Below, piece after piece: positions 1 to 6,571 of a DNA stretch of 18,879 bases. The stretch comes from Syntrophomonadaceae bacterium. Its GTDB lineage: Bacteria; Bacillota; Dethiobacteria; DTU022; UBA8154. Within the stretch, counting starts at the first letter, position 1, and the number at the start of each line of letters is the position of its first letter. The stretch lies in assembly GCA_003561325.1 (NCBI GenBank), contig PWWY01000199.1:1-18879 (forward strand), read 5' to 3'. The position numbers and the translations under genes were made by a program. Under the pieces are notes generated by a model. It did no database searches. It worked only from the letters and a program-made list of their open reading frames with translations, and was not told the origin of the DNA.

Positions 1-695
1 AGGTGTTTCAAGGCAACGGAAATCGGGCTTTCCCCGGAAAATGGCAGGGTGCCGGTGAGCATTTCATACATCACAACACCCAGGGAGTAAACGTCTGATT
101 TCTGGTCTGCGATGTTTCCCCGGGCCTGTTCCGGGGAAGAATAATACACTGAACCCATCAAGGACTTGCCGTGGGTAATCGTTGAATCCGTCGCTGCACG
201 GGCAATGCCAAAATCCGCTACTTTTACCCGCCCCTCCTGGGTAAGCATAATGTTCTGCGGCTTAACATCCCGGTGAATCACATTATGACGGTGCGCATGG
301 ACCAGGGCATCACAGATCTGCTGGGCAATGTGCACGGCTTCTTCCGGCTTAAGCCGGCCGTCGCGGAGAATCACGTCTTTCAAGGTGTATCCTTCCACAT
401 ATTCCATGATGATGTAATAAATGCCTTCTTCCTGGCCCTCGTCGTACACATTGACAATGGCCGGGTGGGAAAGCTTGGCCGCGGCCTTGGCCTCTTGTTG
501 GAAGCGGCGGATGAACTCTGTATCGTTGGCAAAATGTTCGTAAAGGATCTTGATCGCAACCGAGCGATTCAGTTTCAGATCATGCCCGCGGTAAACCCGC
601 GCCATGCCCCCTTCACCGATGGCTTCTTGAATTTCATAGCGATTTCCTAACTTCTTCCCGATCAACACGTTCACCAAACCTTCATCTGGAGTCAT
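1..695 (-). CDS. prkC: PrkC-type Ser/Thr protein kinase, N-terminal part (cut by window edge)
   Basis: Hanks-type eukaryotic-like serine/threonine kinase; the first 231 codons are present and the rest lies beyond position 1. Read on the minus strand it shows the glycine-rich loop GEGGMARVYRG (about residues 27-37), the ATP-binding lysine in VAIKIL (K49), the catalytic loop HRDVKPQN, the magnesium-binding DFG in DFGIAR, and an activation segment with several Ser/Thr ending in SPEQA. In this family the kinase domain is followed by one membrane helix and extracellular PASTA repeats that sense muropeptides; none of that is in the window. Its ATG overlaps the TGA of stp as ATGA, so the two are translationally coupled. 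The partner phosphatase reverses its phosphorylations. The kinase call is secure; PrkC rather than another paralogue rests on the stp neighbour. Confidence 0.95.
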   Translation of the reverse strand, partial: MTPDEGLVNVLIGKKLGNRYEIQEAIGEGGMARVYRGHDLKLNRSVAIKILYEHFANDTEFIRRFQQEAKAAAKLSHPAIVNVYDEGQEEGIYYIIMEYVEGYTLKDVILRDGRLKPEEAVHIAQQICDALVHAHRHNVIHRDVKPQNIMLTQEGRVKVADFGIARAATDSTITHGKSLMGSVYYSSPEQARGNIADQKSDVYSLGVVMYEMLTGTLPFSGESPISVALKH

Positions 696-1435
696 TGTAT
701 AACGCGAATGAGCAAAACTGTAATGTTGTCCAGCCCTCCGTTGTTGTTTGCTTCCGTAACCAGTGCCTGCACTTTATCCTCCAGGGTTGTCGCGCTGAAA
801 ATGATCTGCTGGATGGTTTCCAGGGTAAGCATGGAGGTTAGCCCATCGGTACATAACAGGATCATGTCATCGCTTAGCAGCGGAGCGTGGTAGAAATCGA
901 CCTGAAGGGGAGAAGGAGTGCCAAGGGCCCGCGTGAGCATATGGCGCTGAGGGTGGGTGTGCAGTTCATCTTGTTTGATTTCCCCGTTTTTTAACAATTC
1001 CATGACCAGGGAATGATCTTCGGTAATCTGTTGATGCTCCCCGCCACGAAAAAGATGGGCCTGGCTGTCTCCAACATGGCCCACCAGCAGCTCTCCCTCG
1101 ATGAGGGCTGCCACGGTAAGCGTCGTGCCCATCCCCTCGAGTTCGATGTTTTCCTTTTGCGCCTGCAGGATGCGTTCGTTGGCATCCAAGAAGGAAGCAT
1201 GTAAAAATGCCTCCAGCCGGGCGCGATCAAAATTTTTCCAGGTGTGGCGAACAGGGGCAACCTGGTCCTGGATGGCCTGGATCGACAGGGAACTGGCTAC
1301 CTCACCGGCGGCGTGTCCTCCCATGCCATCCGCCACGGCGAAGAGGCGGACAGGGTCGTCAGGAGGAACAAAATAACAATCCTGGTTCTTTTCACGTACC
1401 CGCCCCCGGTGAGTACGTACCGAAAACTCAAGCAT
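692..1435 (-). CDS. stp: PP2C-type Ser/Thr protein phosphatase Stp
   Basis: Metal-dependent PPM/PP2C phosphatase of 247 residues, the usual size for Stp/PrpC. Motifs in order: RVREKNQD near the N-terminus, the metal-binding VADGMGGHAAGE (about 35-46), GTTLTVA, GHVGDSQAHLF, LTRALG, LCTDGLTSML, and C-terminal GGLDNITVLLI with its metal-ligand Asp. It removes phosphates placed by PrkC. The start at 1435 is chosen because GGGAGG lies 7 nt upstream, and the protein then begins directly with the family's N-terminal strand; an upstream in-frame start would add ten atypical residues. It overlaps prkC by 4 nt. A 91-nt gap separates it from rsmB and holds a good sigma-A-like promoter. In many relatives rlmN sits between rsmB and stp; it is absent here. 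Confidence 0.95.
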   Translation of the reverse strand: MLEFSVRTHRGRVREKNQDCYFVPPDDPVRLFAVADGMGGHAAGEVASSLSIQAIQDQVAPVRHTWKNFDRARLEAFLHASFLDANERILQAQKENIELEGMGTTLTVAALIEGELLVGHVGDSQAHLFRGGEHQQITEDHSLVMELLKNGEIKQDELHTHPQRHMLTRALGTPSPLQVDFYHAPLLSDDMILLCTDGLTSMLTLETIQQIIFSATTLEDKVQALVTEANNNGGLDNITVLLIRVIQ

Positions 1436-1473
1436 GCTCTTTCCTCCCCTTACACCACCCACCATTCAGGGTA

Positions 1474-1502
1474 AGTATAACAAAAACCACCGGCAAGATC
1501 AA
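1474..1502 (-). promoter_or_regulatory. Predicted sigma-A promoter for stp-prkC
   Basis: On the minus strand TTGATC (1502-1497) and TATACT (1479-1474) are separated by exactly 17 nt, inside the 91-nt gap between rsmB and stp. The -10 matches the TATAAT consensus at 5 of 6 positions and the -35 matches TTGACA at 4 of 6. The implied start leaves a leader of about 30 nt before the stp ATG. This suggests the phosphatase/kinase pair can be transcribed apart from the upstream cluster. Confidence 0.6.
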
Positions 1503-1526
1503 TTCTGGGCAGCTGGGAAAACCCGG

Positions 1527-2933
1527 TTAATCTCGACCACCGTCTTTTCTGATCTTGGCGATAAAAAACCCGTCCAAATCATCCTTGTGAGGCCAGAGCC
1601 GCACGATTCCCGCTTCCTTTTCCATTTCAACCAGGTCCGGTGGCAGCAGCGGGGCCAGCAGGGCCGCCTCGCTGGAGGGCTCGTTCTCCAGGAACACCTG
1701 CACCACTTGTTCGGTTTCTTCAGGCTCCAGCGTGCAGGCACTGTAGACCAGCACCCCTCCGGGCTTTAAAGCGCCATAGGCTTCGGCTAGCAGTTCTCTC
1801 TGAAGGAACTGAAGCGCCACAATATCTTCGGGTTGCCTTTTCCACTTGAGGTCGCTTTTCCGGCGAATGACCCCCAACCCGGAACAGGGAACATCCAGGA
1901 GGATGCGGTCAAACCGCTCATGGTAGTGCGCGGGCATTTGCCGCCCGTCCAGGGGTTCCGTGCAGACAATGGATACACCCTGGCGTGCTGCTGCCTCCTG
2001 GACCAGCTTCAAGCGCTGGGGGTAGAGATCAGAAGCCCAGATTTCTCCACGGTTCTGCATGAGCAGACCCATGTGTACCGTCTTCCCTCCCGGCGCACTG
2101 CAGACATCGAGAACCCGGTCCCCCGGTTGGGGATTCAGCAAGTGGGACACCAGCATAGAAGATTCTCCCTGCACCTGGAACAATCCTTCCTGGAAGCTCT
2201 TCAATGCAGAAAGATTTCCCGCCAGCTGGAGGTGCAGGCCTTCTGGCACATAACGGCACTCCCGGGACGAGACGCCTTCCTGCTGTAAGGTATGGATCAA
2301 TTCTTTTCGCGTGTTGCGTAGGGTATTGGTGCGCACGGTCAAGGGCGGCGCCTTGTTACCGGAGATGCACAGGGCTTCTGCCTCATCCCATCCCAGGTGG
2401 CGAAACCAGCGCTGCACCATCCAGGAGGGATACGAATAATAAAGGGAGAGGTAAGACTCCGGATGGGTATCCCGGGAAGGCCAGGGGAGGGATTCCTTTG
2501 CAGCACTCACCTTGCGCAGTACGGCATTGGTTAAACCGGCTACGCCTGTGTGACCGTATCGCTGGGCCAGCTTGACGGATTCATCCACGGCAGCCGCGTC
2601 CGGCACGCGATCCAGGTAGAGAATCTGATAAACACCCAGGCGCAAAATCGTGCGAATCCACGGGGTCATTTTATCCAGCGGATGTTTTAAGAATTGTTGA
2701 AGCGCCCAATCGAGGGTATTCCGGCGCTGGATCGTTCCGTGAACCAGCTCCGTCAACAGGCTCCGCTCATTATCTGGCAAAAACACGCGGTTCAGCATCC
2801 TGCTCAAAGCCAGGTTGGCGTAGGTCTGCTTTTCTTCCAGGTCTTTCAACACCTGCAAAGCGATTTCTCGCGCCTGCTTGTCCGGCCCCGGAGCCCGTGC
2901 ATGTTCTCGAACAGTCAACCGTTTTTTCTTCAC
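1527..2933 (-). CDS. rsmB: 16S rRNA (cytosine-967-C5)-methyltransferase RsmB
   Basis: SAM-dependent m5C methyltransferase acting on 16S rRNA. It has an N-terminal NusB-like RNA-binding domain (about residues 18-145) followed by a Rossmann methyltransferase domain. Visible motifs are DVCSAPGGKTVHMG (SAM binding, about 276-289), LLDVPCSGLG (motif IV, C350) and YSACTLEPEE (motif VI, C400, the expected catalytic nucleophile). The chosen start is GTG at 2933 with GGGGGAG 5 nt upstream, giving 468 residues. An ATG at 2984 (17 residues longer) lies only 13 nt after the preceding gene and cannot be excluded; the extra residues look non-conserved. The gene lies downstream of fmt, as in many Firmicutes, though here three genes intervene. 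Confidence 0.95.
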   Translation of the reverse strand: MKKKRLTVREHARAPGPDKQAREIALQVLKDLEEKQTYANLALSRMLNRVFLPDNERSLLTELVHGTIQRRNTLDWALQQFLKHPLDKMTPWIRTILRLGVYQILYLDRVPDAAAVDESVKLAQRYGHTGVAGLTNAVLRKVSAAKESLPWPSRDTHPESYLSLYYSYPSWMVQRWFRHLGWDEAEALCISGNKAPPLTVRTNTLRNTRKELIHTLQQEGVSSRECRYVPEGLHLQLAGNLSALKSFQEGLFQVQGESSMLVSHLLNPQPGDRVLDVCSAPGGKTVHMGLLMQNRGEIWASDLYPQRLKLVQEAAARQGVSIVCTEPLDGRQMPAHYHERFDRILLDVPCSGLGVIRRKSDLKWKRQPEDIVALQFLQRELLAEAYGALKPGGVLVYSACTLEPEETEQVVQVFLENEPSSEAALLAPLLPPDLVEMEKEAGIVRLWPHKDDLDGFFIAKIRKDGGRD

Positions 2934-2997
2934 CGCGACTCCCCCAATTTTTGCTGGTCTCCAGGGTCCGTGGTTCCAGGTCATGATCGGGCCCTGT

Positions 2998-3270
2998 TCA
3001 CCTTTTTCTCGTTCGCACAAAATAACGCCCCCCCCGGGGAGCGAAGAGACCTCCCCGGCCGGTGTAGGTCAGGTCCCGTTCGACGCCGACGATTTCCATG
3101 CGGTCCACTTTCGTCGACGTGGTAATGTATTTCTGGATCACCCGGCCCAGGGGAGGCCCCAGGAGATGCGCGGCCAGAATGGCCAACAAGACGAATAAAA
3201 TCCCAAAATAACCGGCACTCCACAGGACATAAATGAAGAAGATCGAGGCCACGAGGTTGGCCGCGAGCAT
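2998..3270 (-). CDS. Small membrane protein of unknown function
   Basis: A 90-residue protein that I do not recognise. The N-terminal half is strongly hydrophobic (about residues 2-38, likely two closely spaced helices or a hairpin). The C-terminal half is soluble and basic, with a glycine/arginine-rich end (TGRGGLFAPRGGRYF). The ATG at 3270 has a strong AGGAGGT 11 nt upstream. The same frame stays open upstream to about 3426 and encodes another very hydrophobic stretch (LLFLFLIFIGIFILLGLIF) with no ATG or GTG in frame. An ATG at 3410 with GGGGAG 6 nt upstream is one base out of frame. The real protein may therefore be about 137 residues with a frameshift near its start. It sits between yugP and rsmB on the same strand, so it is probably co-transcribed. 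Confidence 0.6.
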   Translation of the reverse strand: MLAANLVASIFFIYVLWSAGYFGILFVLLAILAAHLLGPPLGRVIQKYITTSTKVDRMEIVGVERDLTYTGRGGLFAPRGGRYFVRTRKR

Positions 3271-3435
3271 ACTGGTCCCGCACCTCCTGTGGATGGCCAG
3301 GTGATCTTCTCCTCTTAAAAATGGAGTAGAGGGCAAACTGAAAGGGCAAAAAATTAAACCCAACAGGATAAAAATGCCGATAAAGATCAGAAATAGAAAA
3401 AGAAGAACATCTCTAGCTCCCCGCTGTGGCCAAGA

Positions 3436-4116
3436 TCAATTTCTCCCCCTGAGCAGCAGCAGCCTCAACAGCTGGGCCAGGGCCATTGCCAGGGCGGCAA
3501 TATAGGTTAAGGCCGCCGCGTTCAAGACCTTCCTGGCCCCGGAGAGTTCCTCTCCCTGCAGCATGCCGCCTCCCTCCAGCAAAGCCATGGCTCTCTTGCT
3601 GGCATTGAGCTCTACCGGCAGGGTGATCGCCTGGAAAAATACCGCGAACAAGAATATTGCGATCCCGATATCCATTAAAAACCCCTGCTGAAAGATCAAA
3701 CCAACCAGAAAAAGGGGAAAGGCGGCCTGGGATCCAAACCCGGCCAGGGGAACAATCGCATTACGGATATTCAGCGCAAAATAATCCGTGCCGTGCTGAA
3801 TGGCATGGCCGACTTCGTGAGCGGCAATGCCAATGGAGGCCAGGGAATCTCCCCGGTACACTTCCGGGGAAAGCCGGACAACTTTTTCCCTGGAGTCATA
3901 GTGATCCGTCAGCTGCCCCCGGGTCTGTGTAACCTTTATCTCGTCAAGTCGGGCTCCCTCCAGGAGCATGCGAGCGACCTGTGCCCCCGTTAATCCGGAG
4001 CGGGAGCGCAGGCGGGAATAACGTTGATACGCCCCTTTAACCTTGGCCTGGGCGTAAAAGGCAAAAATCATGGCCGGAATGACAAAAACGATAAAACCAC
4101 TGTCCAAAAACCACAT
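3436..4116 (-). CDS. yugP: YugP-type membrane zinc metallopeptidase (Zn_peptidase_2)
   Basis: Putative neutral zinc metallopeptidase of 226 residues, the family's normal length. It has an N-terminal hydrophobic segment (about 5-22), a HEVGHAIQH zinc motif (H100, E101, H104), the family's DHYD element about 30 residues before it, and hydrophobic stretches around residues 122-165 and near the C-terminus. The substrate is unknown; the active site of such proteins is thought to lie near the membrane surface. The ATG at 4116 has AAGGAGG 10 nt upstream. It follows the DUF116 gene after a 122-nt gap that contains a copy of the dispersed repeat described below. The family assignment is firm; the biological role is not. 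Confidence 0.9.
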   Translation of the reverse strand: MWFLDSGFIVFVIPAMIFAFYAQAKVKGAYQRYSRLRSRSGLTGAQVARMLLEGARLDEIKVTQTRGQLTDHYDSREKVVRLSPEVYRGDSLASIGIAAHEVGHAIQHGTDYFALNIRNAIVPLAGFGSQAAFPLFLVGLIFQQGFLMDIGIAIFLFAVFFQAITLPVELNASKRAMALLEGGGMLQGEELSGARKVLNAAALTYIAALAMALAQLLRLLLLRGRN

Positions 4117-4150
4117 GTGAGATCAGCCTCCTTAAAGCTTATTCCTCGTA

Positions 4151-4218
4151 CCTGGTGATCAAGCTTGCCCGGGCATAAACCCTCATTTCCCTGCTTGCCC
4201 TCAGCGAACTTCGGATTT
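4151..4218 (-). repeat. Dispersed intergenic repeat, copy C (long form)
   Basis: Lies in the DUF116-yugP gap. On the plus strand its 20-nt core is GGTGATCAAGCTTGCCCGGG (4154-4173). It resembles the copy at 12502-12576 far beyond the core: 28 of 34 positions match between 4150-4183 and 12501-12534. Both continue into a partly conserved middle and a CAGCGAA block (4202-4208 here). The end of the core is about 37 nt before the yugP start. Orientation relative to the genes is the same as in the other copies. Confidence 0.6.
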
Positions 4219-4238
4219 GCCTGCATCCAATTGCTTAT

Positions 4239-5045
4239 TTACTTTGCTTCTTTTGCCTGCTCCAGGTACTCCAGCTGCGAGGACAGCGCCTTCTGCAGCG
4301 CCTCCATGTCGATCCGCGTGTTCAAACAGGGCCCCTGGGGTCGCTGGTTCACCACGCCAAGCACGGGCAGGGGAAAACTGTCAAGAACACCGCTGGAGAG
4401 ATCCCGTTCGCAGGCGACGGCCACAACCGCCTGGGGACCGTACTGGGTCAGGGCCCGGCGGGCCATGGTCCCGCCAGCAACGACTTCCACCTCAACTCCT
4501 TTTTCCGCCGCCAAATCCAGGATCTCACCCACCTGGCAGCGGCCGCACTTCTGGCAATTGTCCGTGCTCAAGGTAATTTTATGCGGGCAAGAATCCTTTT
4601 GCAAGCAGTGAGGCAATAAGATCAGGCACTGCCGGGCCTGCACCTTATGTCGGCGGGCACGGACCATCTGGTTGTTTACTTCAATAAACGAGCGCTGAAT
4701 CTGATCTTGCGCGATATGAAATAACCTGCCCAGGGACATGACCACGGGAAACAAAAGCAGCAGGGTTTTGTCGATTAGCCAATCCATTCCCGGGAAAGGC
4801 CGTCTGCCCAGGATCGTACCTGTCATCGCCAGCAGGCCGATAAAAAAGAAGAAGAGGATCAACAAGAAAAGACCCGTCAGCAGCATCAAGATATTTCGGA
4901 AAAGAAAGGACTGGGGATCGCTGGCGTAAGCGAACAGGTAAACGGCGGCGCCCAGCAGCAGCAGCAGGGAAACCAGGACCAATCCCATAAAGATGCGCTT
5001 TTTCTCCTGTGGTGTCTGCCGCATTTCTTCAGCCAAGCTTTTCAC
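4239..5045 (-). CDS. DUF116 membrane protein with cysteine cluster
   Basis: A 268-residue DUF116-family protein. Two N-terminal transmembrane helices (about 17-40 and 51-74) are followed by a soluble domain with a dense cysteine region: LPHCLQKDSCPH (C147, C153) and NCQKCGRC (C164, C167, C170), a pattern suited to binding a metal or iron-sulfur centre. Later come a VACERDL motif and a GPCLNTR motif. The function is unknown; the family is common in anaerobic Firmicutes, and in some genomes lies beside fmt, as here. The start is uncertain. A GTG at 5045 overlaps the end of fmt by 17 nt but has no clear Shine-Dalgarno; TTG at 5036 or ATG at 5024 are alternatives. Overlap with fmt suggests translational coupling. 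Confidence 0.88.
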   Translation of the reverse strand: MKSLAEEMRQTPQEKKRIFMGLVLVSLLLLLGAAVYLFAYASDPQSFLFRNILMLLTGLFLLILFFFFIGLLAMTGTILGRRPFPGMDWLIDKTLLLLFPVVMSLGRLFHIAQDQIQRSFIEVNNQMVRARRHKVQARQCLILLPHCLQKDSCPHKITLSTDNCQKCGRCQVGEILDLAAEKGVEVEVVAGGTMARRALTQYGPQAVVAVACERDLSSGVLDSFPLPVLGVVNQRPQGPCLNTRIDMEALQKALSSQLEYLEQAKEAK

Positions 5046-5973
5046 CCACTTTCAGCGGGTAACCCCTTAAAAAATCTCCTGCATCCATGCGCTTTTTCCC
5101 GGCAGGCTGCAGTTCGAGAACCTGCAGGCAGCCTTGTCCGGTCACGACCGAGAAACTGTGCCGATCCACGCGGCAGACCGTTCCCGGTAACAGGTCCCGG
5201 GCCGCCCCGGACAGCCCCGCTGTGGGTTCAGCAGGAACCCCTTTTCTCAGCTTTATGCGTTTCCCCTGGAGCCAGGTGTAGGCACCTGGAGAAGGTTCCA
5301 GGCCCCGTATTTGGCGATCGATCTCCTCTGCAGGCCTGCTCCAGTCTATGCGCTCGTCCTCTGCCGTCAGCGGGGGGGCATAGGTTGCTTTTTCCCCGTC
5401 TTGCGGATGTCGCGGCGCCTGGCCCTGCGCCAGCAGTTTTAAGGCCGAGATGAGCAGTTCCGCCCCCTGCCGCGCCAACCGCTGCTGCAACGAACCGTGT
5501 GTTTCTCCGGCAGCGATCCGCGTTGTTTCCTGCAAAATGATCTCCCCGGCGTCCAGTTCCTCGGCCATGAAAATCACCGTCACCCCCGTCTCCTCTTCCC
5601 CGGCCATAATGGCCCGGCGAATGGGGTCAGCGCCCCTGTACGCCGGGAGCAGCGAAGGGTGGAGGTTGATGCATCCCAGCGGAGGATATTCCAGGATCTC
5701 CGGGGGCAGCTTCATCCCGTAGGCAACATTCACCAGCACGTCGGGCTGGAGCTGTTCAACCCGCCGATATAATTCCTTTTTTCCCGTCGGCTGCCAGACC
5801 GAAAGCCCTAACTCCAGGGCTGCTTTTTTCACCGGGGAAGGCGATACTTTTTTCCCCCGCCCGGAAGGTCGATCCGGCCGGGCGATCACACCCGCGGGGC
5901 AAAAATCGCTCCGGGCCAGGGTCTGCAGGGAGGGAAGGGCAAAGGGAGAGGCAGCCAGCAACAGCAGTTTCAT
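5029..5973 (-). CDS. fmt: Methionyl-tRNA formyltransferase
   Basis: Transfers a formyl group from 10-formyl-tetrahydrofolate to Met-tRNA(fMet) for translation initiation. The N-terminal Rossmann-type domain carries NLHPSLLPAYRGADPI (about 103-118) with catalytic Asn103 and His105, and EELDAGEI with catalytic Asp141. The C-terminal tRNA-binding domain starts near residue 205. The signature usually reads RGAAPI; here an Asp replaces the second Ala. The protein starts naturally at ATG 5973 (MKLLLLAASPFALPSL, 314 residues). A GTG three codons upstream (5982) has AGGGG 5 nt before it and may be the actual initiation codon. It sits just downstream of def, the enzyme that later removes the formyl group, and the literal def reading frame overlaps its 5' end. 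Confidence 0.95.
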   Translation of the reverse strand: MKLLLLAASPFALPSLQTLARSDFCPAGVIARPDRPSGRGKKVSPSPVKKAALELGLSVWQPTGKKELYRRVEQLQPDVLVNVAYGMKLPPEILEYPPLGCINLHPSLLPAYRGADPIRRAIMAGEEETGVTVIFMAEELDAGEIILQETTRIAAGETHGSLQQRLARQGAELLISALKLLAQGQAPRHPQDGEKATYAPPLTAEDERIDWSRPAEEIDRQIRGLEPSPGAYTWLQGKRIKLRKGVPAEPTAGLSGAARDLLPGTVCRVDRHSFSVVTGQGCLQVLELQPAGKKRMDAGDFLRGYPLKVGEKLG

Positions 5974-6472
5974 GGAGGACACGTGATCCCCTGTCATTCG
6001 CGCTCATTTTTTTGATTTCTTCCGCGTCAAGCAGCCTGCTGGCCCTGTCTACAAACAGGATGCCATCCAAGTGGTCAATTTCGTGCTGCAAGATCCGCGC
6101 CAGCAAGTCCTGTCCTGTCACCCGGATCTCGTTTCCGTTTCGATCTTTTCCTTGTACTTCCACCTCCGCTGCCCGGGATACTTCGCCGTAGGCCCCCGGA
6201 CAGCTCAGGCACCCCTCCACATCGGTCGCTTCTCCCCGGCTCACCATGATTTCGGGGTTAATAATTTCAAAGATATCATCCTGGTGGCGAACGATGATTA
6301 TTCGCTTGGCGATGCCCACCTGGGGAGCCGCAAGCCCAACGCCATTGGCCTCCTGCATGGTCTCGATCATATCTTCAATCAAACGGTACAAGGGAGCAGA
6401 AAAACGCACCACCGGCGCCGCTTTTTTTCTCAAGTCCGGGTCTCCATCTTTTCTGATCTGCCGCATGGCCAT
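5756..6472 (-). CDS. def: Peptide deformylase with anomalous out-of-frame 3' extension
   Basis: Iron/zinc deformylase that removes the N-formyl group from nascent proteins. All three family motifs are intact: GVGLAAPQVG (residues 44-53), EGCLSCPG (86-93, metal-ligand Cys88) and QHEIDHLDG (129-137, ligands His130 and His134, catalytic Glu131). The start ATG at 6472 has GAGGAG 10 nt upstream. A normal deformylase should end near residue 155 (EEIKK), but no stop occurs there. The frame runs on for about 83 residues with no deformylase character, overlapping fmt by over 200 nt. A run of seven A (6013-6007, minus strand) lies exactly at the expected end; one A fewer would give AAA AAA TGA and a 155-residue protein. 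The functional gene most likely ends at 6004-6007. Confidence 0.92.
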   Translation of the reverse strand: MAMRQIRKDGDPDLRKKAAPVVRFSAPLYRLIEDMIETMQEANGVGLAAPQVGIAKRIIIVRHQDDIFEIINPEIMVSRGEATDVEGCLSCPGAYGEVSRAAEVEVQGKDRNGNEIRVTGQDLLARILQHEIDHLDGILFVDRASRLLDAEEIKKMSANDRGSRVLHETAVAGCLSLCPSLPADPGPERFLPRGCDRPAGSTFRAGEKSIAFPGEKSSPGVRAFGLAADGKKGIISAG

Positions 6473-6505
6473 CCACGTAACACTCCTCTCGACCTGATCA
6501 TCATC

Positions 6506-6528
6506 CCTGGTGAGCAAGTTCGCCCAGG
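6506..6528 (-). repeat. Dispersed intergenic repeat, copy D
   Basis: In the 99-nt gap between priA and def. The plus-strand core GGTGAGCAAGTTCGCCCAGG (6509-6528) aligns without gaps to the other copies. It is preceded by CCTGG, so the element begins and ends with complementary CCTGG and CCAGG. An additional 8-bp stem is possible between 6518-6525 and 6541-6548. The core ends about 34 nt before the def start. Confidence 0.5.
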
Positions 6529-6571
6529 AACGCGCGATTGGGGTGAACCCAGAGAAATCTCCATAACCATA

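Noticed and set aside
6518..6548. Stem-loop between priA and def as a terminator
   Set aside because: The 8-bp stem has a wobble pair and a 15-nt loop, with no T-run after it.
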